Of a stretch of 14,942 bases of DNA, positions 7,019-14,942 are shown in pieces (within the stretch, counting starts at the first letter, position 1; the number at the start of each line of letters is the position of its first letter). The stretch spans positions 1 to 14,942 of the forward strand of contig JBEIIL010000096.1 in the NCBI GenBank assembly GCA_040380755.1, written 5' to 3'. A program made the translations under genes and the position numbers. The notes under the pieces were generated by a model, which saw only the letters and a program-made list of their open reading frames with translations, was not told the origin of the DNA and ran no database searches. Origin of the DNA: Alsobacter sp040380755. Its GTDB lineage: Bacteria > Pseudomonadota > Alphaproteobacteria > Rhizobiales > Beijerinckiaceae.

Positions 7019-8839
7019 TCAGCCGGCGGAGGCGGCGCGCTCGGCGCGCTTGCGATCGTTGGGATCGAGCCAGACCTTGCGCAGGCGGATCGCCTTGGGG
7101 GTAACCTCGACCAGCTCGTCGTCCTGGATGTAGGCCAGCGCCTTTTCCAGGGTCATGCGGATCGGCGGGGTCAGGCGGACGGCCTCGTCCTTGCCGGCAG
7201 CGCGGATGTTGGTGAGCTTCTTGCCCTTGAGCAGGTTGACCTCGAGGTCGTTGTCGCGGCTGTGCTCGCCGACGATCATGCCCTGGTAGATCTTCCAGCC
7301 GGGCTCGATCATCATCGGGCCGCGGTCCTCGAGGTTCCACATCGCGTAGGCGACCGCCTCGCCAATGTCGTTGGAGATCAGCACGCCGTTGCGCCGGCCG
7401 GCGATGTCGCCCTTCCACGGCGCGTAGGCATGGAACAGCCGGTTCATGATGGCGGTGCCGCGGGTGTCGGTGAGCAGCTCGCCCAGATAGCCGATCCGGC
7501 CGCGGGTGGGGGCGTGGAACACCAGGCGGAGGCGATCGCCGCCGGACGGCCGCATCTCGATCATGTCGGCTCGGCGCTCGGACATCTTCTGCACGACGAC
7601 GCCGGAATGCTCCTCGTCGACGTCGATGGTGACCTCCTCGATGGGCTCGAGCAGCTCGCCGCTCGCCTCGTCGCGGGAGAACACCACCTTCGGCCGCGAC
7701 ACGGCGAGCTCGAAGCCCTCGCGGCGCATCTGCTCGATCAGGATGGCCAGCTGCAGTTCGCCGCGGCCGGCGACCTCGATGGCGTCCTTGTCGGCGGATT
7801 CGGTGACGCGGAGCGCGATGTTGCCCTCGGCCTCCTTGAACAGCCGGTCGCGGATGACGCGGCTCGTCACCTTGTCGCCCTCGGTGCCGGCCAACGGCGA
7901 GTCGTTGACGCGGAACTGCATGGAGACAGTAGGCGGATCGATCGGGTGCGCGGGCAGCGGCGCCTCGACCGTCGGATCGCAGAACGTGTCGGCGACCGTG
8001 CCCTTGACCATCCCGGCAATGGCGACGATGTCGCCCGCCGATGCCTCCTCGACCGGGACTCGCTCGAGGCCGCGGAAGCCCAGCACCTTGGAGATGCGGC
8101 CCTGCTCGACGACCGCGCCGGTAGCGTCCAGAACCCTGAAGGCCTGGTTCGGCTTGATGCTTCCCGAGGTGATGCGGCCAGTGATGATGCGGCCGAGATA
8201 GGGGTTTGCCTCGAGGATGGTGCCGAGCAGACGGAACGGGCCTTCCTCGACGACCGGCGGCTTGACATGGGCGACAACGAGATCGAACAGCGGGCCAAGA
8301 TCGGTCTTGGGGCCATCCTGCTCGGTCGCCATCCAGCCCTGCTTGGCGGAGCCGTAGAGGATCGGGAAATCGAGCTGCTCGTCCGTGGCGTCGAGCGCCG
8401 CGAACAGGTCGAATACCTCGTTGACGACCTCGGTGGCGCGCGCCTCCGGCTTGTCGATCTTGTTGATCGCCACGATCGGACGCAGGCCGAGCTTCAGCGC
8501 CTTGCCGACGACGAACTTGGTCTGCGGCATCGGGCCCTCGGCGGCATCGACCAGCACGACGACGCCGTCCACCATGTTGAGGATGCGCTCGACCTCGCCG
8601 CCGAAATCGGCGTGGCCGGGGGTGTCGACGATGTTGATGCGCATATTCTTCCACTGCACGGAGGTGCATTTGGCCAGGATGGTGATGCCGCGCTCGCGCT
8701 CGAGATCGTTGGAGTCCATCGCCCGCTCGGCAACCTTCTGGTTCTCGCGGAAGGTACCCGACTGCGCGAGGAGCTTGTCGACCAGCGTCGTCTTGCCATG
8801 GTCGACGTGGGCGATGATGGCGATGTTGCGCAGTTTCAT
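7019..8839 (-). CDS. typA: Ribosome-associated translational GTPase TypA/BipA
   Basis: A 606-residue GTPase of the elongation-factor-like family that binds ribosomes and supports subunit assembly and growth under stress or cold. The length is standard. GTPase motifs: G1 AHVDHGKT (10-17), the switch I region ERERGITI, G3 DTPGH (72-76) and G4 NKID (126-129). A beta-barrel domain and EF-G-like domains follow, and the TypA-specific C-terminus includes VFHAPTRGRIGYLGELLTDT, RNGVLISNDIGEAVAYAMWN and GEHSRDNDLEVN. The ATG at 8839 begins MKLRNIAIIAHVDHGK, the normal family start; the ribosome binding site is weak (GAGAG). The gene is apparently transcribed alone from a promoter near 8903-8930, through a leader containing a strong hairpin. 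Confidence 0.97.
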   Translation of the reverse strand: MKLRNIAIIAHVDHGKTTLVDKLLAQSGTFRENQKVAERAMDSNDLERERGITILAKCTSVQWKNMRINIVDTPGHADFGGEVERILNMVDGVVVLVDAAEGPMPQTKFVVGKALKLGLRPIVAINKIDKPEARATEVVNEVFDLFAALDATDEQLDFPILYGSAKQGWMATEQDGPKTDLGPLFDLVVAHVKPPVVEEGPFRLLGTILEANPYLGRIITGRITSGSIKPNQAFRVLDATGAVVEQGRISKVLGFRGLERVPVEEASAGDIVAIAGMVKGTVADTFCDPTVEAPLPAHPIDPPTVSMQFRVNDSPLAGTEGDKVTSRVIRDRLFKEAEGNIALRVTESADKDAIEVAGRGELQLAILIEQMRREGFELAVSRPKVVFSRDEASGELLEPIEEVTIDVDEEHSGVVVQKMSERRADMIEMRPSGGDRLRLVFHAPTRGRIGYLGELLTDTRGTAIMNRLFHAYAPWKGDIAGRRNGVLISNDIGEAVAYAMWNLEDRGPMMIEPGWKIYQGMIVGEHSRDNDLEVNLLKGKKLTNIRAAGKDEAVRLTPPIRMTLEKALAYIQDDELVEVTPKAIRLRKVWLDPNDRKRAERAASAG

Positions 8840-8860
8840 GACGGTTCTCTCAAACGCCGA

Positions 8861-8886
8861 AGCCCGGCTCCGGCAGGAGTCGGGCT
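8861..8886 (-). other. Strong hairpin in the predicted typA leader
   Basis: On the plus strand AGCCCGGCTCC-GGCA-GGAGTCGGGCT pairs over 11 positions with one G-U. On the minus strand the same element has one A-C mismatch. It lies 22 nt before the typA ATG and inside the leader if the predicted promoter is right. There is only TTCGGCGTTTG after it on the minus strand, so termination of the upstream TAXI transcript is possible but not convincing. Confidence 0.45.
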
Positions 8887-8902
8887 GGTTTGGTTGCGGC
8901 GC

Positions 8903-8930
8903 AATATAGTCATAAACGGCGGCGGGGCAA
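8903..8930 (-). promoter_or_regulatory. Predicted typA promoter
   Basis: Minus strand TTGCCC (8930-8925), 16-nt spacer, TATATT (8908-8903). The -10 is one of the few AT-rich spots in this region. The start would be near 8896, giving a leader of about 57 nt that holds the 8861-8886 hairpin. Confidence 0.5.
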
Positions 8931-8949
8931 TGACGGTCTGCGCCGGCCC

Positions 8950-10281
8950 TTACTGACCCTTGCGCGCCACGCCGCGGGGCACCACGCGTATCACCGGCGC
9001 ATCGCCGCCAAGCTGCCGGCGCCGGTCGGCGATGGCCTGGCGGACTTGGTCGAGGGCGAGCGAGAAGGCGGAGAGCCGGCCGGTGTCGATCCGCTCCTGC
9101 GCGGCGGCACCCAGCGTGACGGCAAAGCAGTCGTCGGCTTCCTGCTCGAGGCGGTCGAGTGTGGCGAGGCCTGTGGCGCCGCGGGCCTCGCGCATGATGT
9201 CCAGCAGATGCTCGAGCCGGTGGGCCTGCTCGTGGCTGCGAGTGCGCACACGACCGGCCAGCGCCGCCGCAATCGATCCCAGCAGGCCAGCCAGCATGGC
9301 GATCAGATAGAACCAGTCGCCATAGCGATCGAAAAAGGTGAGCTCGTCGCCGTCCAGATAGGCGGCGGCACCGGGATGCACGGGCGTTCCCGCCCCCTTC
9401 TCGGTGTCGGGAGCCTCGATGCGATCCGCCGCCGGCACGGCCGCGGCGAGATCCTGGCGCATTTCGAACAGCCGTCGAGTGAAGTCGGCCACCACGGTCT
9501 CGGACAGCTTGGCCTGGGCCATCAGCCGGTACACCGCCGCGATGGTGGGCACCGGCTCGCCGGGCTTTGGCGGGACACCGCCGAAGGCACCGCGCAGGAT
9601 CTGCGTGGAATCATAGGAGGTCATGCGCTGGGCGATGGCGTCAGCCTCGCTTATGCCGAGAAAATGCGGCTGGCCTGGGCCAACGGCCGCCACCGCCGCG
9701 ACGACGCCGGCGGCCAGCGGTCCGGTGATCGGCCCGACGACCATCACGGCGTCGACCTTGCGGCTGCCGACGGCCACGAACACCTCCTCGGGCTTGAGCG
9801 CCAGCCGGGCCACCTCGTTGTGGGGGATCTCGACCTGGGCGAGGATCGTGTTCAGCATCTTCTCATTGACGGCGGAGCCGCGGACGAGTCCGACGGTGCG
9901 GCCGGCAAGGTCCGACAGTGTTGTAACCGGGCCGCCTGCCGGGGCTGCCAGCACCGCCACATTGCGATGCATGATCGCCAGCGTCTGCCCGGAGGTCGGG
10001 ACGGCAAGGTCGCTGCGGACCACCGCCAGGTTGACCGTTCCACGTTCGAGCGCGGCGGCGGCTTCGGCCGGACCATCGGCGGCAACGACGCGCAGGCGAA
10101 CGCCCGCACGGTCCCGGCGCAGGAGCTGACCGACCGCGGTCATGACGCGGACATCCTCGCTGCCGGGCGGTCCGACAGCGACGGTCAGTTCAGTGGGGCG
10201 CGTGGCAAAGTAGCCGCCAGCCGTGACGGCAGCAGCGGCCACAAGGGCCGAAGCGACTAGGATTCCTGCTCGCCTCAGCAC
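8950..10281 (-). CDS. TAXI-family TRAP-type solute-binding protein with C-terminal membrane helix and cytoplasmic tail
   Basis: A 443-residue protein. A hydrophobic N-terminal segment (about 7-26) is either a signal anchor or an uncleaved signal. It is followed by a TAXI-type periplasmic binding domain, about 31-310: ELTVAVGPPGSED, ALERGTVNLAVVRSDLA, LSDLAGRTVGLVRGSAVNEK, TPVHPGAAAYLDGDE. A second membrane helix, about 323-343 (WFYLIAMLAGLLGSIAAALAG), leads into a roughly 100-residue charged helical tail (SHEQAHRLEHLLDIMREAR to LDQVRQAIADRRRQL) that should be cytoplasmic. Classic TAXI binding proteins are secreted, about 320 residues, and serve a TRAP permease; no permease gene is seen nearby. 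The start is GTG at 10281; an in-frame TAG lies upstream with no ATG between. The ligand is unknown. The tail may oligomerise or contact a membrane partner, which is inference. Confidence 0.83.
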   Translation of the reverse strand: MLRRAGILVASALVAAAAVTAGGYFATRPTELTVAVGPPGSEDVRVMTAVGQLLRRDRAGVRLRVVAADGPAEAAAALERGTVNLAVVRSDLAVPTSGQTLAIMHRNVAVLAAPAGGPVTTLSDLAGRTVGLVRGSAVNEKMLNTILAQVEIPHNEVARLALKPEEVFVAVGSRKVDAVMVVGPITGPLAAGVVAAVAAVGPGQPHFLGISEADAIAQRMTSYDSTQILRGAFGGVPPKPGEPVPTIAAVYRLMAQAKLSETVVADFTRRLFEMRQDLAAAVPAADRIEAPDTEKGAGTPVHPGAAAYLDGDELTFFDRYGDWFYLIAMLAGLLGSIAAALAGRVRTRSHEQAHRLEHLLDIMREARGATGLATLDRLEQEADDCFAVTLGAAAQERIDTGRLSAFSLALDQVRQAIADRRRQLGGDAPVIRVVPRGVARKGQ

Positions 10282-10393
10282 GCCGCCTGCAGCCCTCGCG
10301 GGCTGGAACGGCTCCCCATGAGCCGGCCATCCCTCCAGAGCGATCTAGAGCCAAGAAGGCGACCGAAAAAGGGCCGAGGACGCTGAAGGCGGC

Positions 10394-11626
<1,233 letters not shown>

Positions 11627-11684
11627 CGGGATCACTTTCGAAGGTCACTGCGTTGGCGGGCTGGCCCTTGCGGCCGCCCCATAA

Positions 11685-11701
11685 CCGGGCCGCCGGCCCG
11701 G
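11685..11701 (-). other. GC hairpin in the predicted argG leader
   Basis: CCGGGCC and GGCCCGG form a perfect 7-bp GC stem around a 3-nt loop, near the 5' end of the predicted argG message. Function is unknown; no known arginine-responsive RNA or ARG-box operator was recognised. Confidence 0.35.
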
Positions 11702-11714
11702 AAAACGATGGCGG

Positions 11715-11742
11715 ACTATAGGGATCGGCCGGTCCGGCGCAA
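11715..11742 (-). promoter_or_regulatory. Predicted argG promoter
   Basis: Minus strand TTGCGC (11742-11737), 16-nt spacer, TATAGT (11720-11715). The predicted start, near 11708, gives a leader of about 80 nt. The -10 is an AT-rich island in very GC-rich surroundings. Confidence 0.5.
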
Positions 11743-11801
11743 GCGCTGCTTGCCGCGGCGGCGCATCGCCCCTAGATCGAGGCAGCCCGGAGGGCCCCAT
11801 C

Positions 11802-12272
11802 ATGCTGCTTCAAGACCTGCTGCTGGCCCTGGCCGGCGTGTTCGCCGCGCTGGCGCTCGGTGCGATGCTGTTCTTCGGCGCGGTCGTCGCGCCGACGGTG
11901 TTCCGGACGATTGCGGCGGAGCAGGCCAGCGCCTTCCTGCGGCGGCTGTTTCCCACCTACTACCTTGTGCTGGCCGGCGTGACCGGCCTTGCGGCCGTGC
12001 TCGCGCTGGCCGCGCCGCTCACCGGCGCGGCCGATCCCGCGGGCTGGACCCGGCTGTGGCTGCTGCCAGCCATCCTGGCGCTGTGCTGCGGCGGGTTCGT
12101 CTTCGCCCGGCAATGGCTGACACCGCGCATCAATGCCAGCCGCGACGCGGCGCTTGCGGGCGACGGCGCGGCGAGCGCGCGCTTCGACCGGCTGCACAAA
12201 GCCAGCGTCAGGCTCAACGGCGCCCAGGCGGCGGCGCTGCTGGTGGCGGTGGCGTGGCCGTTCTTCGCCTGA
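11802..12272 (+). CDS. DUF4149-like four-helix membrane protein
   Basis: A 156-residue inner-membrane protein of unknown function. Four hydrophobic helices lie at about residues 5-30, 50-72, 84-104 and 137-155. The first loop has FFGAVVAPTVFRTI followed by AEQASAFLRRLFPTYYLVLAG, the sequence style of DUF4149/TMEM205-like proteins. A short polar stretch, about 105-135, carries LTPRINASRD and the basic FDRLHKASVRLNG before the last helix. The ATG at 11802 has GGAGG about 9 nt upstream. It stands between divergent argG and pheS and ends 90 nt before pheS, so it could share a transcript with pheST, but nothing links its job to tRNA charging. The family assignment is from memory of its conserved loop. 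Confidence 0.8.
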   Translation: MLLQDLLLALAGVFAALALGAMLFFGAVVAPTVFRTIAAEQASAFLRRLFPTYYLVLAGVTGLAAVLALAAPLTGAADPAGWTRLWLLPAILALCCGGFVFARQWLTPRINASRDAALAGDGAASARFDRLHKASVRLNGAQAAALLVAVAWPFFA

Positions 12273-12312
12273 GCCGCCGCCCTCGACAGCGCGGAAACAG
12301 CGTGGCAAAAGC

Positions 12313-12342
12313 CGCCGTCCGCGCCGGAGCCCCGTGACGGCG
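12313..12342 (+). repeat. Inverted repeat ahead of pheS
   Basis: CGCCGTC (12313-12319) and GACGGCG (12336-12342) can form a 7-bp stem with a 16-nt GC-rich loop, 20 nt before the pheS ATG. No U-tract follows and no Phe-rich leader peptide was found, so an attenuator like that of E. coli pheST is not supported. It may be chance in GC-rich DNA. Confidence 0.25.
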
Positions 12343-12362
12343 CTCCCTTGCCTGCTTGTGGT

Positions 12363-13451
12363 ATGCCCGTGACCGATCTCGCCGCGCTCGAAGCCGACCT
12401 CGCCGCCGCCGTTGCTTCCGCCTCTGACGAGGCCGGACTGGAGGCCGTGCGCATTGCCGCCCTCGGCAAGAAGGGGTCGGTCTCGGAGCTCTTGAAGACG
12501 CTCGGGTCCATGACATCGGACGAACGCCGCGAGCAGGGCCCGCTGATCAACGGCTTGCGCGACCGCGTGACGGCGGCGCTGGCCACCCGCCGCGGGGCAC
12601 TACGCGATGCGGCGCTCGAGGCCCGGCTGGCGGCCGAAACCATCGACGTGACGCTGCCCGTGCCGGAGAGCGCCGCCAACCGCGGTCGCATCCACCCGAT
12701 CAGCCAAGTGTATGACGAGCTGACCGCAATCTTTGCCGATATGGGCTTCTCGGTGGCCGAGGGGCCGGACATCGAGACCGACTTCTACAATTTCACCGCG
12801 CTGAACTTCCCCGAGGGGCATCCGGCGCGGGAAATGCACGACACGTTCTTCTTCAACCCGGACGCATCCGGCGCGCGCAAGCTTCTGCGCACCCATACGA
12901 GCCCGGTGCAGATCCGCACGATGATGAGCCAGAAGCCGCCGATCCGGGTGATTTGCCCGGGCCGGACCTACCGGTGCGACAGCGACCAGACCCACACGCC
13001 GATGTTCCACCAGGTCGAGGGGCTGGTGATCGACAGGGGCTCCCACATGGGCCACCTGAAGTGGATCCTGGAGGAATTCTGCAAGGCCTTCTTCGAGGTG
13101 CCGTCGGTGACGATGCGGTTCCGGCCGTCCTTCTTCCCGTTCACCGAGCCGTCGGCCGAGGTCGACATCCAGTGCTCGCGCAAGGGCGGCGAGATCCGCT
13201 TCGGCGAAGGCGAGGACTGGCTGGAGATCCTGGGCTGCGGGATGGTGCACCCCAACGTCATCCGCCACTGCGGCCTTGATCCCGACGAGTACCAGGGCTT
13301 CGCCTGGGGCATGGGGATCGACCGCATCGCCATGCTGAAATACGGAATTCCCGACCTGCGGGCGTTCTTCGACGCCGACATCCGCTGGCTGTCCCATTAC
13401 GGCTTCCGTCCGCTCGAGGTTCCAAGCCTCGCGGGCGGGCTTTCGGTCTGA
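12363..13451 (+). CDS. pheS: Phenylalanyl-tRNA synthetase alpha subunit
   Basis: Catalytic subunit of the (alpha-beta)2 enzyme that charges tRNA-Phe. 362 residues, normal for alphaproteobacteria. An N-terminal helical coiled-coil, about 1-90, binds tRNA. The class II catalytic core includes HPISQVYDEL (111-120), EGPDIETDFYNFTALNFP (133-150), RTHTSPVQIRTM, the motif 2 region RTYRCDSDQTHTPMFHQVEG (201-220), and motif 3 GFAWGMGIDRIAMLKYG (312-328). Ala314 matches the Ala294 position that sets Phe specificity in the E. coli enzyme. ATG at 12363 is chosen, with a GTG at 12369 and an upstream TTG at 12348 as alternatives; none has a clear ribosome binding site. pheT begins 10 nt after the stop, so the two are co-expressed. 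Confidence 0.97.
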   Translation: MPVTDLAALEADLAAAVASASDEAGLEAVRIAALGKKGSVSELLKTLGSMTSDERREQGPLINGLRDRVTAALATRRGALRDAALEARLAAETIDVTLPVPESAANRGRIHPISQVYDELTAIFADMGFSVAEGPDIETDFYNFTALNFPEGHPAREMHDTFFFNPDASGARKLLRTHTSPVQIRTMMSQKPPIRVICPGRTYRCDSDQTHTPMFHQVEGLVIDRGSHMGHLKWILEEFCKAFFEVPSVTMRFRPSFFPFTEPSAEVDIQCSRKGGEIRFGEGEDWLEILGCGMVHPNVIRHCGLDPDEYQGFAWGMGIDRIAMLKYGIPDLRAFFDADIRWLSHYGFRPLEVPSLAGGLSV

Positions 13452-13461
13452 GGTTGCGGTC

Positions 13462-14942
13462 ATGAAGTTCACGCTGTCCTGGCTCAAGGAGCATCTCGAC
13501 ACCACGGCGAGCCTCGCCGAGATCGATGCGGCACTGACGCGCGTCGGGCTCGAGGTCGAGGGCGTCGAGGACAAGGCGGCGCTCCTGGCGCCCTACACCA
13601 TCGCGGCGGTGATCTCGGCCGAGCAGCACCCGAATGCCGACCGGCTGCGGGTCTGCATGGTCGACACCGGTGCGGGCGACCCCGTGCAGGTGGTATGCGG
13701 CGCCCCCAATGCGCGGACCGGCATGAAATCCGTGTTCTCGCCGCCCGGAACCTTCATTCCCGGCAAGAACATCACGCTGGGCGTCGGCACGATCCGCGGC
13801 GTCGAGAGCCGCGGCATGCTGTGCTCAGGCTTCGAGCTCGGCCTGACGGAGGACCATGACGGCATCCTCGACCTGCCGGCCGACGCGCCGGTGGGCGTGC
13901 GCTATGCCGACTGGGCCGGCCTCGGCGATCCGGTCATCGACATCGCGGTGACGCCGAACCGGCCGGATGCGCTCGGCATCCACGGGATCGCGCGCGACCT
14001 TGCCGCGGCGGGCCTCGGCCGGCTGATCGACCGGCCCGTTCAGGCCGTGGCCGGCACCTCCCCGTGCCCGACCGGCGTGCGGCTCGACCTTGCCGACGCC
14101 GACGCCAAGCTGTGCCCGGCCTTCGGCCTGCGGCTGGTGCGCGGCGTGCGCAACGGGCCGAGCCCGGACTGGCTGCAGCGGCGCCTCAAGGCGATCGGCC
14201 TGCGGCCGATCAACGCCCTGGTCGACATCACCAATTTCCTCACCTTCGACCGCAATCGGCCGCTGCATGTCTTCGACCTGCGCAAGGTGAGCGGCGACCT
14301 CGTGGTGCGGCGCGCCCGCGACGGCGAGGAGATTCTGGCGCTGGACGGCAAGACCTACCGGCTCGATCCCGGCATGGTGGTGATCGCCGACGATGCAGGC
14401 GTTGAATCCATCGCCGGCATCATGGGCGGCGAACATTCCGGCTGCGACGAGACGACCACCGACGTGCTGATCGAGTCGGCGCTGTGGGATCCGCTGACCA
14501 TCGCCCAGTCGGGGCGCCGTCTCGGCATCAACACCGATGCGCGCTACCGTTTCGAGCGCGGCGTCGATCCGGATTTCTGCCTCCCCGGCCTCGAACTGGC
14601 CACAAGGCTGGTGATGGAGCTGTGTGGCGGCGAGCCGTCGCGCGTCGAGCTGGCGGGGGCGATCCCGTCCACCGACCGGATCATCGATTTCCCCTGGAGC
14701 GAGGTGGCGCGGTTGACCGGGCTCAGCCTACCGCTGCCCGAGATGAAGGTGATCCTGCGCGAGCTCGGCTTCTGGGCCTCGGGCAGCGACCGGCTGGTGA
14801 AGGTTGCGGTGCCGTCCTGGCGCCCCGACATCGAGGGTCGGGCCGATCTCGTCGAGGAGGTCGTGCGGATCGCCGGGCTCGACCGCGTCACGGCGACACC
14901 GTTCCCGCGCGAGCCGGCGACCGTGGCGGGTCCGGTGCTGAC
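13462..14942 (+). CDS. pheT: Phenylalanyl-tRNA synthetase beta subunit, 3' part missing
   Basis: Non-catalytic partner of PheS, carrying tRNA-binding and editing domains. 493 residues are visible of roughly 800; the frame is open to the right edge. It begins MKFTLSWLKEHLDT, the usual start. An OB-fold tRNA-binding domain runs from about residue 40 to 150, with HPNADRLRVC (57-66) and VVCGAPNARTG, followed by DIAVTPNRPDALGIHGIARD (160-179). The B3/B4 editing domain, about 215-390, includes GLRPINALVDITNFLTFD and GIMGGEHSG. The B5 domain, about 400-475, carries FLRELGFW-like and VPSWRPDIEGRADLVEEVVR sequence. The core that packs on PheS lies outside the window. GAGG about 8 nt before the ATG serves as ribosome binding site. 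It forms an operon with pheS. Confidence 0.97.
   Translation, partial: MKFTLSWLKEHLDTTASLAEIDAALTRVGLEVEGVEDKAALLAPYTIAAVISAEQHPNADRLRVCMVDTGAGDPVQVVCGAPNARTGMKSVFSPPGTFIPGKNITLGVGTIRGVESRGMLCSGFELGLTEDHDGILDLPADAPVGVRYADWAGLGDPVIDIAVTPNRPDALGIHGIARDLAAAGLGRLIDRPVQAVAGTSPCPTGVRLDLADADAKLCPAFGLRLVRGVRNGPSPDWLQRRLKAIGLRPINALVDITNFLTFDRNRPLHVFDLRKVSGDLVVRRARDGEEILALDGKTYRLDPGMVVIADDAGVESIAGIMGGEHSGCDETTTDVLIESALWDPLTIAQSGRRLGINTDARYRFERGVDPDFCLPGLELATRLVMELCGGEPSRVELAGAIPSTDRIIDFPWSEVARLTGLSLPLPEMKVILRELGFWASGSDRLVKVAVPSWRPDIEGRADLVEEVVRIAGLDRVTATPFPREPATVAGPVL

Noticed and set aside
6771..8669. 632-residue minus-strand frame running through typA and into btuF
   Set aside because: It is typA in a shifted frame, rich in Arg, Gly and His; the 606-residue TypA frame carries every GTPase motif.
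7262..10260. Long plus-strand open frames (7262-8956 and 8890-10260)
   Set aside because: Antisense shadows of typA and the TAXI gene; no recognisable domains.
12273..12362. Phe-rich leader peptide and attenuator before pheS
   Set aside because: No short frame with Phe codons and no terminator with a U-run was found in the 90-nt gap; only a modest inverted repeat is present.

Overview
The window is GC-rich, densely coded chromosomal DNA of an alphaproteobacterium. The protein types (TypA, ArgG, PheS/PheT, a TAXI-type binding protein, a DUF4149-like membrane protein) and the cobalamin riboswitch point to the order Hyphomicrobiales. That placement is inferred from protein style and gene content, not from a search. 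No rRNA, tRNA, insertion sequence, phage gene or CRISPR array was seen. Eleven genes are supported; the first and last are cut by the window edges.

Left region (1-6969): vitamin B12 uptake. A cobalamin riboswitch (about 5857-6050, minus strand) leads a tight minus-strand operon of a BtuB-like outer-membrane receptor, a BtuC-like permease and a BtuD-like ATPase. The receptor and permease are 4 nt apart, and the permease and ATPase share an ATGA overlap. A BtuF-like periplasmic binding protein is divergent on the plus strand. Together they form a complete route: TonB-dependent entry, periplasmic capture and ABC import. Downstream on the minus strand follow a TetR-family regulator, whose predicted promoter contains a palindrome, and a CapD/FlaA1-type nucleotide-sugar dehydratase/epimerase that runs off the left edge. 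The last two genes probably form a separately controlled unit for surface polysaccharide.

Middle region (7019-11626): housekeeping genes on the minus strand. These are argG (arginine synthesis), an orphan TAXI-family binding protein that appears anchored by a membrane helix at each end of its binding domain, and typA/bipA (ribosome-associated GTPase). Recognisable promoters precede argG and typA, and each predicted leader carries a strong hairpin. btuF and typA converge on a shared hairpin at about 6975-6996.

Right region (11802-14942): plus strand. A small DUF4149-like four-helix membrane protein is followed by pheS and pheT, the two subunits of phenylalanyl-tRNA synthetase; pheT is cut by the right edge.

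Most of the window is ordinary. The most informative signals are non-coding: a riboswitch whose L5-L13 kissing loop and Shine-Dalgarno platform can be read directly, and a TetR-type palindrome filling the spacer and -35 box of a promoter that may give a leaderless message. The doubly anchored TAXI protein with a cytoplasmic helical tail and no nearby TRAP permease is the least understood gene here.
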